From Symbiodinium natans (lineage: Eukaryota > Sar > Dinophyceae > Suessiales > Symbiodiniaceae), in the NCBI GenBank assembly GCA_905221605.1, contig CAJNDS010002290.1:671501-735500 (forward strand): a DNA stretch of 64,000 bases, given 5' to 3'. Of this stretch, positions 10,539 through 20,375 are shown in pieces. Under the pieces are notes generated by a model that saw only the letters and a list, made by a program, of their open reading frames with translations, made no database searches and was not told the origin of the DNA. The position numbers and the translations under genes are program-made. The number at the start of each line of letters is the position of its first letter. Positions within the stretch are counted from its first letter, which is position 1.

Positions 10539-10749
10539 TCTGTTTTTGTTTCGGGTGCGGGGGGTTTAGGCAAAGTCGTAGAGCACCATTTCGACACCAT
10601 CTCGAGGTAGGGATTTATAGGCTCAGAGTTTAGAGCTTAGGGTTTAGGGTTTGGGGTTTAGGGTTTGGGGTTTAGGGTTTAGGGTTTGGGGTTTAGGGTT
10701 TAGGGTTTGAAGTTTGGGGTTTAGGGTTTAGGGTTTAGGCTTTCACAAG

Positions 10750-13700
10750 AACATGCCACTCAGGGTCCTGACGCGCGACTTGGATGAAACGAGCTTCGTT
10801 GTGAATAACGCAGACATCTTTATCAGCCATTCCTGGAGCGCAGGACATTTAGGATGTTTAGGGTTTAGGGTTCAGGGTTTAGGGTTTGGGTTTAGGGTTT
10901 AGGGGAGCGCAGGACAGTTGGTGCGGCTCTAGGGATCAGGGGCTTTAGGGATTATAGGGCTTTAGGGTTTCAAGGGTTTATGGGGTTTAGGGTTTGGGGT
11001 TTATCAGGAGTGCAGGATGTTTGGGATTTTGGGAACTAGAGGAGAAACCCTGAGGAGTTATTTAGGGGCTACGTAGGTATATAGGGTCTATATAAGATTT
11101 TATAGGGGTCATATACGGGAATAGGGCCCCTGAAGGATGTAGTCCCAAATCCTAAGCAGCCCGAAACCTATACGTTGGGATGTAACCCCCCTATACGAAC
11201 AGTCCTTAGTAGGTTTTTTTCTGTTTCTAGGGGGTTGCTCTAATCCCTATTCAGGACTTGGTAGTGCACAGGGGGAACATCCCAACCTATACATCCTCAC
11301 AGGAAAGCCCTTTCGGGTAGCTGCAGGGCCCCTGAAAATGGCTCCTGGCCTTGTTGGAGGTTTTAGGGTTTAGGGTTTAGGGTTTAGGGTTAAGGGTTTA
11401 GGGTTTAGGGGGGTGCCTAGCTGATGTCCACGCGCCCGGCATGTACGCTGGCGAGTGGTTTGCTTGGTGTTTCCGGTGTCTCCGGTGTCCAAACCCTGAA
11501 CCCTAAACCCCAAACCCCAAACCCCAAAGCCTACAAGCAAACATCCACACCGATCCCGACCCCATCGTCAACCTGCACGCAGGACGCTGGCAAAAGACCC
11601 TGGCACTTTGCTACTTCGTCAACTGTACATTGGCTGTCAAGGCGGGAGGTTTAGGGTTCAGGGTTCAGGGTTTAGGGTTTAGGGTTTAGGGTTTAGGGTT
11701 TAGGGTTTAGGGTTTAGGGTTAGGGTTTAGGGTTTAGGGACACTTCGTAGGCTTAAGGAAGTTTAGTATTTGGGGTTTAGGGTTTAGAAGGTTGAGGGTT
11801 CGGGGCCCTTCGCACGGTTCAGGCTTTTAAGAGTATAAACCGTAAACCTTGTACTCGCACTGCACAAGGTGGGCTTCAGCTCTCGCGCCACATAGAGAGC
11901 AGCAGCGCCCCCCAAGGTCTATGCACGCAGAGCTTGAAGCTACGAGCTAGTGTCTGCGATTGAAGAAGCTGTGGGCGCGTGAGCCCTACTGCACACCCGA
12001 GTTGTACACCCCAAAGACAACTGCCCTCAGCTCTAGAATCCTGAAAATCCTAGACGCTTAGATGATCAAAACCTTTCCACCCCAAACAACTAGAACCTTC
12101 AACCCTCCACAACTAAATCCTCAAATCCCCAATTCAAGCAGAAGACCTGAAACCTGTAGGCTCGTATTCCCCTTTGTTTGGGGTTTGGTTTTCCTTATTC
12201 AACCCTTCAACCAAACAGGGCACCCTTTTATTCTCAGGATACTCTTGGGTCTAAACCCTAAACCCTAAACCCCTCTGCACCCGTTGCCCTGCATCTTGTC
12301 TTTGGAAGGTTCATGGTACTTATTTACCACTTGTCACTGTACTTATAGTCATATTAGGGCACTTGAGGGGCTTGCAAGTGGGTTATATGTACAGGTATTA
12401 TTGGGGTTATCAGTACCCTAAACCCTAAACCCCTGAACCTCCAAGCAGTGGAAGGCCGCACTCGTCGCCTTCCTGGGAAGTTCGCTCATGCTGCTGACCG
12501 TGTTCGGATCTCCGGCAGCTCTTGCAGGCGTTAAACCCCCAAGTTGGGTTTAGGGTTTAGGGTTTAGGGTTTAGGGTTTAGGGTTTAGGGTTTAGGGTTT
12601 AGGGTTTAGGTTTAAATTTAGAGTTTAGGGCTTAGGGTAACAGTCCTTAATAGGGAGTATTTTAGAGGTACGATAGTCCCTATTAAGGACTGTTAGTATA
12701 AGGGGAACATCCTAACTTGCAGGCTTTCAACCCCCCCCCCCCCCCCCCCAAACCCTACTTGGGCCACTTGGGGGTTTCCGAGAATTTGTGTGCCCGTTTT
12801 GGGGTTTCCTATAAAAAGAAATACCCTAAACCCTAAATCCTAAACCCGGCTCTGAGTCACAGCCACAAGTCTTCCAGGCCTTTATGTTGGGATGTTCCCT
12901 TAATAGGGTTTAGGGTTTAGGGGTTTAGGGGTTTAGGGGTGTAGGGGTTTAGGGGTTTAGGGGTTTAGGGGTTTAGGGGTTTAGGGGTTTAGGGGTTTAG
13001 GGGTTTAGGGGTTTAGGGGTTTAGGGTTAGGGTTGGGATGTTCCCCCTTATACTAACAGTCCTTAATGGGGATTATAATCGGGGGTACTAGAATCCCTGT
13101 TAAGGACTGTTAGTATAAGGGTGGAACATCCCAAGTTTTAGGGCTTTAGGGTTGTGCCTAGCCAGCCCTGCGTCTCAAGAACGAGCGTTTAGGCTTAAAT
13201 TCAAACCCCTATTACACCCAGGATGTGTCTCAAAAAAGGGGTTTGGGGTTTAGGGTTTAGGGATTCGGGTAAACCCCTTATACACCCAGAACATATTGTG
13301 CCTCTTTCGTTGGGCTTGGAGTGTTCTCCACGGAAAGATCCTTCCAGAATGACAAATCGTAAGCCTTGGTCCCTCAGACTTGTTGAACACCTTTCCTTGG
13401 AAGATGGACTGTGTTTTTCTCACCCTTGGTGTGGGGTTGTTAGATCCTAAACTCAACTCTTCTCCTCGCCCGTCTATTCCTCGCTCATCCCTAAATTGCC
13501 CAACTCTAGAGTGTCCCTGGAGTGCCCAAGTCTCCCTGGAGTGCCAAAAAGAGAGTGCCCCGGAATTGAGCCTGAGTCTCTCAGAGTGCCCAACCCCAGA
13601 GTGTCCCCGAACCCGAGTGCCCAGCCCCGGCAGTGCCCAACCTTTCACTGGAGTGCCCAACCCCAGAGTGCCCAACCCAGAGTGTCCCCGGAGTGCCCAC

Positions 13701-16700
13701 CAGGGTCTCCCTTGACTGTTGCCCAACCCCAGAGTCTCCCTGGAGTGCCCAGTGCCGGAGTGTCCAGGTCTCCTGCATTGCCCAATCAGTGTGCAGAGTC
13801 TCCATGGAGCCATAGCGTGCCCAACGCAAGAGTCTCCCTGGAGTGCCCAACCCCAGAGTGTCCCGGAGTGCCCGGGCACTCCGGGAGTCTCCCTAAACTC
13901 CCAACCTCAGAGTTTTCTGAGTGCCCAATCCCAGCCCGGAGTGATTAGCCCCAGAGTGTCCCTGGAGTGCCCAAGCCCAGAGTATCTCTACCAAGAGAGG
14001 GTGGGGATGTTCGAAGTAAAATGGTTTTGTTCTGAATTGCATGGCTGTGTTAGGGGTTGTCCTGTTTTGGCCTGTAAACCCTTTTCCCGAAAACCTAATC
14101 CCTAAACCCAGTAAATGGCGCAAGCCGCTGAACGACATCACAGAGGGCAGCTTAAGTCGTTCAAAAGAGACAGGAGGTTCAGGGTTTAGGGTTTAGGGTT
14201 TAGGGTTTAGGGTTTAGGGTTTAGGGTTTCCTTCTCCTTTACTAGGGTTTAGGTTTTTGGGTTTAGGTTGTATACCGCATACAAGAGCTGCCCTACTTCT
14301 TGCAATAATTCATTACAACACGGGTGTCCGCCTACTCATGTCGTCTTTATGTACATACATCCAAAGGGTCCATGTAAGTTTATAGTATATACCGGGGCCC
14401 TAAAGGTACTATGCGGGAACACCTTTAAGGCCCAAGTATGTACTACAGGCACATGGACCCTGCGGGCGTACTGTGCATTTTCGTATCAGTGCCATCGGGG
14501 GTGTGGATCGGGCTTATGGTTTGTAGGATCTTTCTAAACCCTAAACCCTAAACCCTAAACCCTAAACCCTAAACCCTAAACCCTAAACCCTAAACCCTAA
14601 ACCCTAAACCCTAAACCCTAAACCTTGGCGTCGCAGTGCAGGCAATCCTGTGGTGCCGGTACTAACGGTCGACTTCCCGATGGTGGTGTTCTACTCTTTC
14701 TTCCTGTTTGGGCACAGGCAGGCCTTTAAGGTATAGGGTTTAGGGTTTAGGGTTTAGCGTTTAGGGTTTAGGGTTTAGGGTTTAGGGCTGGTGGCGGATG
14801 AAGAAACGGGAGTAGCGGTGTACCTTGCCCATATCCGAAAGTCTGAGTCCGCTTTACGGCTTCCGCGTACCTGCTTTATTGTCTCAGGGTCGTTTGAAAG
14901 CTGCTTAAGCCAAAAAAGGGTCTCATGCAGTGTAGGGTTCCGAATAAGTACTAATAGTTTCTGCTCATCATTTGTTTGTAAGTATACAAGAGGACGCCCC
15001 AAAGCCCTATTCTAAGTATCCAGGCCCCTACGTAAGATATCTGGGGTGCATCCAGTGCCTATGCAGGCGAGCAGAGGCAAAACCGGCCGTCATGAATCAT
15101 GTAAAAACTATACTATTTTCTACAGTCCCTCCAAAAAATGTACTATAATAATCCCGATATTCGTAAGGAGGTGTTTTTCCGTTGTTGATGATGTTGTTGT
15201 TGTTTTTTTTTTTTTGGGGGGGGGTGTGTTCTTAAGCAAATCGTAGTAAGGGGCCTTACCCTGCATAAGCTAAAAGCCCTCGCACGAAAGGCACACCGTA
15301 GAGCCCGCGGTAAGCAACAACTTTGCGCACGTCCCGCGCAAGCTAAGGGTTAGAAATTCGGATATAGGCTTCCTGACACCGCTCAACTTGAAAATGCTAA
15401 TTGGACGAGTCGTGACTTGATACCTACCTGCGCGTTCAGCCGAGCACTGGATCAGGACATGTCTCGGGTAAACCCGGTAGCGCATGGTTCAGGCTGTGGA
15501 GTTCCTCTGAACTCCCTAAACCCTAAACCCTAAGCCCTAAACCCTAAACCTTGTAGACCCTAAAGGATTTTATGAAGCAGCTTGAAGTTCCCTAAGCCCC
15601 CCCAGTCCCCTAAACCCTAAACCCCAGACCCTGACGCCCTTTTGCTCCTTCCTTGGGATGTTCCCTCTTCTACGAATAACCCTTAAACAGGGATTAGGGT
15701 TTAGGGTTTAGGGTTTAGGGTTAGGGATTGTAGTACCCCCTATTGTAATTCTGATTAAGGGCTGTTAGTATAAGGGGGGAACATCCCAACTCCTTCCCTT
15801 CAAAGCCGCTGATCAGGTTTACGTGTGGTATATGGAGCCCGACGTTTTGGCTGGACAAGCTCTGCATTAATCAAGTCGATGGCGATGCCAAAGCAGAAGC
15901 TATTGCAGCACTTCCTGACATCGTTCGGAGCTCCTCCCGAATGGTACTCTTGTGGGACGACACCTACTTTGAGCGTCTTTGGTGCCTCATGGAAATTGGC
16001 ATCTTCGCAAACAGCCATGACACGGATGCGTTGAGCGTCTTGCCTTTGTGGCTGGCACCATGGCTTCTCTTTGGCATGTCCTTGGAGTGGCTATGTGCCC
16101 GATGGACGATCCCACTGGTGAATAGCTCTTTGACCCAATCCGAACCCTGGTTTCTGATTCCCCCGATTTCGCCCACCAAGCTCATTGCACAGAATGTGGC
16201 GTTTGCGCTGGGCATTACAGTGGCTCGTCTGCCATCCATCGCTCTAGCACTGCTGGCGTTCCATTTCAAGCTGCAGACTCGCCAAGCACTGCTAAAGCAG
16301 CTCGAGATGTTCGATGTACACACCACAACGAAGTGCCTGGTCGCTGGTGACCGCCCCTTGCTGGAAGATATGCTGGCACGACTTTATGATGAGATTGACG
16401 CCTTGCCTCTTGCCGTTGCCTTCGATGTTCCGGATTCTGAAGCTCAGACCCTTCTGCCGCAGCGTGCTCTGCACGACAGAAAGCTCGCCGAAGTTCTCAG
16501 AACAGAGTCGGTGAGAAAGGTTACAAGCTATCCAAGCCATCAGCAGGCGTTAGAAGCCTTCAACACCTTCATCCGTGAGCATCTTCTCCAGAAAGCCTTG
16601 CAAGAATCTGGTGCAGAAACTCGCATCTCTCCAAGCTTGTGCAGCTTGACATACATGGCATTTGTCTGCGGGTGCTTATCCGCCACCTATCTCCAATGTG

Positions 16701-17179
16701 ATGGGGTCCCATGCGATGTGGAGGCTCAGGCAACCGGCTACGCGTCCACTCAGCAACTTGGACCCGGAGTAGGCCCTTTTTTCCTTTTTGTTTAGGGTTG
16801 GGGTTCCTCCTCAAAACCAAAAAGGGCACCCTTTTATTCCTAGGTTACTCCTGGGTCTAGGCAAATGTGGGCGGCGGACGTACTTGCCATGCTGAACACG
16901 TTTACGCTGGTTCTGCCGACATTGCCATCACTGCTTCTCAAGGCGTGGTCCGATTAGGGTTTAGGGTTTAGGGTTTAGGGTTTAGGGTTTAAGGTTTGGG
17001 GTCTTTGTCTTTGGCAAACCCTTGCTCAGGGCCCGAAGCACGAATTCGCCTTGAGGGATCTGGTGTTCGACGCGTCGCATCTCCCTAGATATCTGTGTGA
17101 CTGCATGACACAGCCACTGCACCGCCTTCAAATGATGAGGGATAGACCGAAAAGCATAAGACAGCCGAGGTTTTCCTGA
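10750..17179 (+). CDS. TIR-like multi-pass membrane protein, copy C (many exons)
   Basis: Proposed exons: 10750-10843 (NNADIFISHSWSAG), 11583-11641 (RWQKTLALCYFVNCTLAVK), 12446 to about 12527 (QWKAALVAFLGSSLMLL, membrane helix), possibly 14466-14535, 14626-14730 (MVVFYSFFLFGHRQAFK), about 15817-16768, 16862-16957 and 17029-17179. The 15.8-16.8 kb exon carries FWLDKLCINQ and MVLLWDDTYFERLWCLMEI, then a long C-terminal part. SHSW, (F/W)LDKxCIxQ and ERLWC-x2-E are hallmarks of an expanded TIR-like family in dinoflagellates. The first junction uses a GA donor and rebuilds SHSWSAGRWQKTLAL exactly; the second uses a GC donor. The frame at 16768/16862 does not join simply, and the 5' end is missing. 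Function is unknown; a role in stress or innate signalling is only inferred. Confidence 0.6.
10835..10916 (+). repeat. Telomeric insertion flanked by a 13-bp direct repeat
   Basis: GGAGCGCAGGACA occurs at 10835-10847 and again at 10904-10916 with 56 bp of TTTAGGG-type DNA between. The first copy lies in the SHSW exon boundary of gene C. The direct repeat looks like a target-site duplication. Confidence 0.65.
11174..11286. mobile_element. Hairpin element, family II, diverged
   Basis: Left TTGGGATGTAACCCCCCTAT, right AGGGGGAACATCCCAA, with inner arms ACAGTCCTTAGTAGG and CCTATTCAGGACTTG. It lies in an intron of gene C. Confidence 0.65.
11643..11740 (+). repeat. Telomere-like array beginning at a gene C splice site
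   Basis: The array begins immediately after exon 11583-11641, so intronic repeat starts within a few bases of the donor. Confidence 0.9.
12156..12252 (+). mobile_element. Introner-like element, GTAGGC type
   Basis: Shares GTAGGC, CCTTTTTGTTTGGGG-like DNA, AGGGCACCCTTTTATTC and CTCTTGGGTCTA with the intron at 16769-16860. No exon is evident on its left, so it may sit inside a larger intron. Confidence 0.55.
12304..12446. mobile_element. Hairpin element, family III, next to a gene C exon
   Basis: Ends GGAAGGTTCATGGTACTTAT and AGTACC...GAACCTCCAAG, related to 43999-44205 and 62180-62324. A telomeric insertion sits near its right end. Its final AG is the acceptor of the gene C exon starting at 12446. 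Confidence 0.65.
12540..12609 (+). repeat. Telomere-like (TTTAGGG)n array
   Basis: Perfect heptamers directly downstream of the membrane-helix exon of gene C. Confidence 0.9.
12638..12716. mobile_element. Hairpin element, family II, left end truncated
   Basis: ACAGTCCTTAATAGGGA pairs with TCCCTATTAAGGACTGT; the right end GTATAAGGGGAACATCC is kept. The left end is replaced by telomeric DNA. Confidence 0.65.
12891..13133. mobile_element. Hairpin family II copy plus partial copy split by an octamer array
   Basis: A left end TTGGGATGTTCCC at about 12891 is followed by about 120 bp of the variant octamer TTTAGGGG (12907-13025). A complete copy follows at 13033-13133, with ends TTGGGATGTTCCCCCTTATA and AGGGTGGAACATCCCAA. 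Confidence 0.7.
13490..13990. repeat. GAGTGCCC(AACCCCA) minisatellite
   Basis: Irregular tandem copies of GAGTGCCCAACCCCAGAGTG and CTCCCTGGAGTGCCC for about 500 bp. Several frames on both strands stay open through it, giving Cys/Pro/Glu-rich sequence; this follows from the repeat and is not good evidence of a protein. Confidence 0.85.
14179..14230 (+). repeat. Telomere-like (TTTAGGG)n array
   Basis: Heptamers within a probable intron of gene C. A coding-like island (KWRKPLNDITEGSLSRSKE, 14113-14178) lies just before it. Confidence 0.9.
14361..14467. mobile_element. Hairpin element, family I, diverged
   Basis: AAGGGTCCATGTAAGTTTAT against TACAGGCACATGGACCCTG. The flanks read as coding-like (GVRLLMSSLCTYIQ before, GVLCIFVSVPSGVWIG after), suggesting it splits a membrane-helix region of gene C. 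Confidence 0.6.
14535..14624 (-). repeat. Telomere-like (CCCTAAA)n array
   Basis: Perfect heptamers between two hydrophobic exon candidates of gene C. Confidence 0.95.
14775..15490 (-). CDS. Array-free segment with minus-strand coding-like frames
   Basis: Minus-strand frames at 14775-15002 (LLVLIRNPTLHETLFWLK and NDPETIKQVRGSRK) and 15270-15485 look protein-like, in a 700-bp stretch without telomeric motif inside a proposed intron of gene C. Plus frames are also open. It could be an inserted element or a nested gene; no family recognised. Confidence 0.3.
15653..15789. mobile_element. Hairpin element, family II, with nested telomeric repeat
   Basis: Ends TTGGGATGTTCCCTCTT and AGGGGGGAACATCCCAA. 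About 35 bp of TTTAGGG sits in the middle of one arm. It lies just upstream of the large gene C exon. Confidence 0.75.
16769..16860 (+). mobile_element. Introner-like element forming an intron of gene C
   Basis: 92 bases, GTAGGCCC...CTGGGTCTAG, with CCCTTTT and AAAAAGGGCACCC arms. It has GT-AG ends and follows a coding frame that would otherwise stop inside it. Confidence 0.65.
16955..17000 (+). repeat. TTTAGGG array after the gene C hydrophobic segment
   Basis: Starts at the TAG that ends the LVLPTLPSLLLKAWSD frame. It may be the start of an intron leading to the exon at 17029-17179, or the actual end of the protein. Confidence 0.8.
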
Positions 17180-17516
17180 TTGTAGTGTGGCTTTCAGCTT
17201 TCTGCTGGTCGAAAGAAATTACAAGGAACCACCCTTCAGTGTAAACGCCCAAGCCTGAAGCCCTGTCCTCCTGGAAAGGTTCAAGGTCCTCAAGGTCTGG
17301 GTTAAAATCTCTAAACCGACCCAGAAACCCTCCACCAGGCTCGATCTCGCAGTGCCTGCTTTGGCCGTTTTGTTTGTTGTGGTTTCCAGCAGTCGTGCTT
17401 AGGGTCTGAAGCCTAAATTCAGCCGTTAAGGTTCGGGGTTTAGGGTTCATAGGGCGTCGCTCGGGTGGTCTTGCCCCAAGCCACGAATCCCGATCCCACG
17501 CTGGAGTTTCCTGCAA
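17085..17516 (-). CDS. Minus-strand open frame, unknown
   Basis: 143 codons, with RFRDFNPDLEDLEPFQED and VYTEGWFLVISFDQQK. Composition is coding-like away from a short telomeric patch. It overlaps the last proposed exon of gene C on the other strand (17029-17179), so both are unlikely to be right over that part. Confidence 0.3.
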   Translation of the reverse strand: MQETPAWDRDSWLGARPPERRPMNPKPRTLTAEFRLQTLSTTAGNHNKQNGQSRHCEIEPGGGFLGRFRDFNPDLEDLEPFQEDRASGLGVYTEGWFLVISFDQQKAESHTTIRKTSAVLCFSVYPSSFEGGAVAVSCSHTDI

Positions 17517-17843
17517 AGCGCCAGCCCCTCCCCCGGCCCAGAATTCAACGAAACTGGGATAGAATCAATGGTACCTGGTTCTTCTAAGGCATTTCGTAAA
17601 TCCAGCCGACATGGCAGCTTGAGGGATTTCAGGCCATCGGGGTGTACGTAGGGCTGAAAAGGGATAAGGGTTTAGGGTTTATATAAGCCCTAAACGTCCC
17701 TAAACCCTAAAGCCCTAAAGGCCTAAACCCGAAACCCTAAACCTTGAGGGTTTTCGGGATTTATAGGGTATATGGTAAAAGGGCTTAGACGTGATTCACC
17801 CTAAACCCTAAGCCCTAAACCCTAAACCCTAAACCGCCCCTGC

Positions 17844-17936
17844 AAGGTTGCGGGTGCCGTTTCCCACCAAAAGATTGGCATTTGCTGTCAAGCTTCGGTA
17901 GGCTTGCTGCTTGGGACTGCGTGCCTTGTCTCAAGT
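17844..17936 (+). CDS. Coding-like exon with hydrophobic segment
   Basis: KVAGAVSHQKIGICCQASVG followed by LLLGTACLV, bounded by arrays. Family unknown. Confidence 0.3.
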
Positions 17937-18244
17937 TAGGGTTTAGGGTTTAGGGGTTTAGGGGTTTAGGGGTTTAGGGGTTTAGGGCTTAGGGTTTTGG
18001 GTTCCTTGCGTTCCAGGCCCGCAAACCACCAAAAAGCGCCGAGGGTTTGGGTCGTTTAGATTCCGGGACTTGGCCGGGGAGGCTGTTATGGAAGCCCGCA
18101 GTGGGAGGAGCACTCTTCCTTTTTTCTAACATGACTCCTTAACCTAGCTCGGTTCTGAACCAATGCCCTCCGCACCCTCAAGCCCTCCGATCCCGAAACC
18201 CCAAACTCTTCGGGTTTAGGGATTAGGGTTATGGGGTTTAGGGT

Positions 18245-18421
18245 GTCAGAGTGGAATTCCAACTGAGTTGGTTGGGGGAACGCTGGGGCGGGGGCACCAT
18301 GTGCGGCTATACCACTTTTACGATTACAATCCTGCGCATACTACTATGCTACTCTCTGTTTTGCGACTCGCATTTTGGAGGGGAGCTGCTGTGCGGAGTT
18401 CTGTCAGACCCTGAACGCTAA
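18245..18421 (+). CDS. Coding-like exon, unknown
   Basis: 58 codons and a stop. Frame has EFQLSWLGERW and a hydrophobic TFTITILRILLCYSLFC. An alternative frame is also open. Confidence 0.3.
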   Translation, partial: VRVEFQLSWLGERWGGGTMCGYTTFTITILRILLCYSLFCDSHFGGELLCGVLSDPER

Positions 18422-18554
18422 ACTTCAACCCTAAACCCGAATACCTTAACTCCAAACCCCTAAACCCTAAACCCCTAAACCCCTAAACCCTACACCCTAA
18501 ACCCTAAACCTTGAAACCCCTTAACGACGCTGCCTCGGAGGGTTCAGGGTTGCG

Positions 18555-18745
18555 AGGGATTATAGTACCCTGGATTATAACTCCTTTCAAGGACTGAATA
18601 AGGGGGAACATCCGACCCTTGGGGTTTGGGTTTTGGTTTTATTTCAGATTACTTACATGGGCCCTCAATTATGGTCCCTTACCTCCCCTCAAGCGGTCCC
18701 CGTTTAAGGACTCATACTCAGGGACCATGAGAATCATGAAACTAC
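18555..18745. mobile_element. Partial family II and a family IV hairpin element side by side
   Basis: 18555-18616 keeps the right half of family II (AAGGACTGAATAAGGGGGAAC). 18640-18745 matches family IV: ACTTACATGGGCCCTCAAT against CAGGGACCATGAGAATCATG. Confidence 0.45.
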
Positions 18746-18780
18746 CTTAAGAGTTTCGGGTTTGGGTTAAGGGTTTGGCG

Positions 18781-18951
18781 AGCCATAAGGAGCTGCGCAT
18801 TCACGCTCAGCCTGAATGGCGTGTGCTGCGCCTGCATTACGGGCATGTTCATTCAGGACGGGGTTCGATAGGCTTTGTCCTGAGCCCCTCAATTTCATAC
18901 CCACCAGGACTGTTTCTCCGTTCACATATTTTTGTTGATCTAATAAATTAG
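18781..18951 (+). CDS. Coding-like exon, unknown
   Basis: 56 codons and a stop, with SHKELRIHAQPEWRVLRLHY and GLFLRSHIFVDLIN. No family recognised. Confidence 0.35.
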   Translation, partial: SHKELRIHAQPEWRVLRLHYGHVHSGRGSIGFVLSPSISYPPGLFLRSHIFVDLIN

Positions 18952-19059
18952 ATCAATATGATTTTTTGTAACCAGGTGAAGCGATTCGATCTTTTCCGAC
19001 CGCCTTTGATATACTTCTAACCCCAACGAGCCACTGGCGGAGCCCGAAGCCCGAAGCCC

Positions 19060-19145
19060 TAAACCCTGAACCCTGAACCCTGAACCCTGAACCCTGAACC
19101 CTGAACCCTAAACCCTAAACCCTAAACCCTAAACCCTAAACCCTA
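19060..19145 (-). repeat. CCCTGAA/CCCTAAA array
   Basis: Six or so CCCTGAA variant heptamers then CCCTAAA heptamers, showing local homogenisation of a variant. Confidence 0.9.
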
Positions 19146-19202
19146 CCCTAGACCCCGAAACTGTGTGCTCGTGCTCGATGCTTGCAAGTATTGCGCCCTA
19201 TA

Positions 19203-19285
19203 GGGCATGGGAGCTTAGACTTCGGAGCAACTGTTGTCCCCTCGGTTGCGGCTCTAGGGCTCTTGTTATTGCTTTGGGCAAACCC
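19203..19285 (+). CDS. Coding-like exon with membrane helix
   Basis: GHGSLDFGATVVPSV followed by AALGLLLLLWAN. Could belong to a membrane protein; family not recognised. Confidence 0.3.
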
Positions 19286-19333
19286 TTAACCCTAAACCCT
19301 AAAGCCTAAACCCTGAACCCTAAACCCTAAACC

Positions 19334-19471
19334 CTGCGGTATGTTGGGGGAGATGTGAAAGTGCTTGGTCTTCAGATGGAACACAAGCGTCCCGCTCCCC
19401 CTGGCAGGATGCTCCTATGCTCTTCCTGGCCGGTTTTTGCGTGGTATTTCTGCTTGAGGCCCTGTGGATGA
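19334..19471 (+). CDS. Coding-like exon, unknown
   Basis: 45 codons and a stop: RYVGGDVKVLGLQMEHKRP and SSWPVFAWYFCLRP. The array between 19290 and 19333 separates it from the previous island. Confidence 0.35.
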   Translation: MRYVGGDVKVLGLQMEHKRPAPPGRMLLCSSWPVFAWYFCLRPCG

Positions 19472-19504
19472 GGAGGGTTTTAGGGTTTAGGGGGTTTAGG
19501 CTTG

Positions 19505-19600
19505 TTCTTAGTGGGGAATGAGGGAACTGGGCCCCTATAATCTCTTACAGGGTGTAATATAGGACACTCATTCCCTCACTCCCTACGAAAAACCAGAGGG
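19505..19600. mobile_element. Hairpin element, family VII
   Basis: Left TAGTGGGGAATGAGGGA, right TCATTCCCTCACTCCCTACG. A right-end relic occurs at 55180-55215. Confidence 0.5.
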
Positions 19601-19687
19601 TGTGCGTGGTTCGGGGTTTACCCCTTTGCCACCCCCCAAACCCGCGTTTGGCGGGAGGTTGCCATGAGCTCGACATGGCCTCATAAA

Positions 19688-19826
19688 CTTGGGCCCTAGG
19701 TGGGATTAGGGGGACCCTTCAAAGGGGACCTCTTCTCAACCCTCTTCGGGTGCTATTAAGGAGGGACCTTATTGAGAGGGTCTATATCCCCAAGGGTCCC
19801 CCTAATCCTACTTCCTATTGGGAGGC
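19688..19826. mobile_element. Hairpin element, single copy type
   Basis: AGGTGGGATTAGGGGGACCC pairs with AGGGTCCCCCTAATCCTAC. About 135 bp, non-coding. Confidence 0.55.
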
Positions 19827-19969
19827 AGCAGGGTTTCGTGTTTCAGGGCGTTTGGGCTGATCCAGGGACTAGAGGAGGGATCCTTACAAGGGTTTAGGGG
19901 TTATATTTGGGGGTTACTAGGCGCGACTTGTGTATATAGACGTTTTCAGGTATATATCTATATATGGGT

Positions 19970-20072
19970 AGTTCTCTAAATTGGGGTCCCTTTTTGGGGT
20001 CCCTTTTTAAAGGGTGCCGCCTTATAATAGCTACCCAAAAGGGACCCTAGTTTAGGAAACTACCCATATAGA
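19970..20072. mobile_element. Hairpin element, family V
   Basis: TGGGTAGTTCTCTAAATTGG against AGTTTAGGAAACTACCCA. Related ends occur in one intron of TIR-like copies A (about 50060) and B (about 59000). Confidence 0.55.
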
Positions 20073-20120
20073 ATCAGATTAAGGGTCCCTGCTATCGTCC
20101 CTCCTTGCACCCCTTAAGCT

Positions 20121-20207
20121 GAGGTCTTGGGGTGGTTCGCCTGCTTTGCCGACTACCTGCCAAAGCGCGTTTCAAGCTCAACCTCCAGCTCCTGCACCTT
20201 GCTTTGA
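20121..20207 (+). CDS. Coding-like exon, unknown
   Basis: EVLGWFACFADYLPKRVSS then a stop, bordered by a TTTAGGG array. Confidence 0.3.
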   Translation, partial: EVLGWFACFADYLPKRVSSSTSSSCTLL

Positions 20208-20375
20208 GGTTTAGGGTTTAGGGTTTAGGGTTTAGGGTTGAGGTTTTTGTTCGGGCTTTGGGGCCGTTTCCCTTTTTCTGGTTCAAGCTTCCCTTATAAA
20301 GTAACCATTACTGGGCTTCCAAGGTTTAGGGCATGTAGGGTTTAGAGTTTCAGGTGCACCGGTTCCCCTTGTCTG

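Noticed and set aside
12062-12268. 68-codon plus frame
   Set aside because: Runs through an introner-like element and telomeric DNA; the upstream part is low-complexity Pro/Asn.
13250-13879. 209-codon minus-strand protein
   Set aside because: Most of it lies in the GAGTGCCC minisatellite, and several other frames are equally open.
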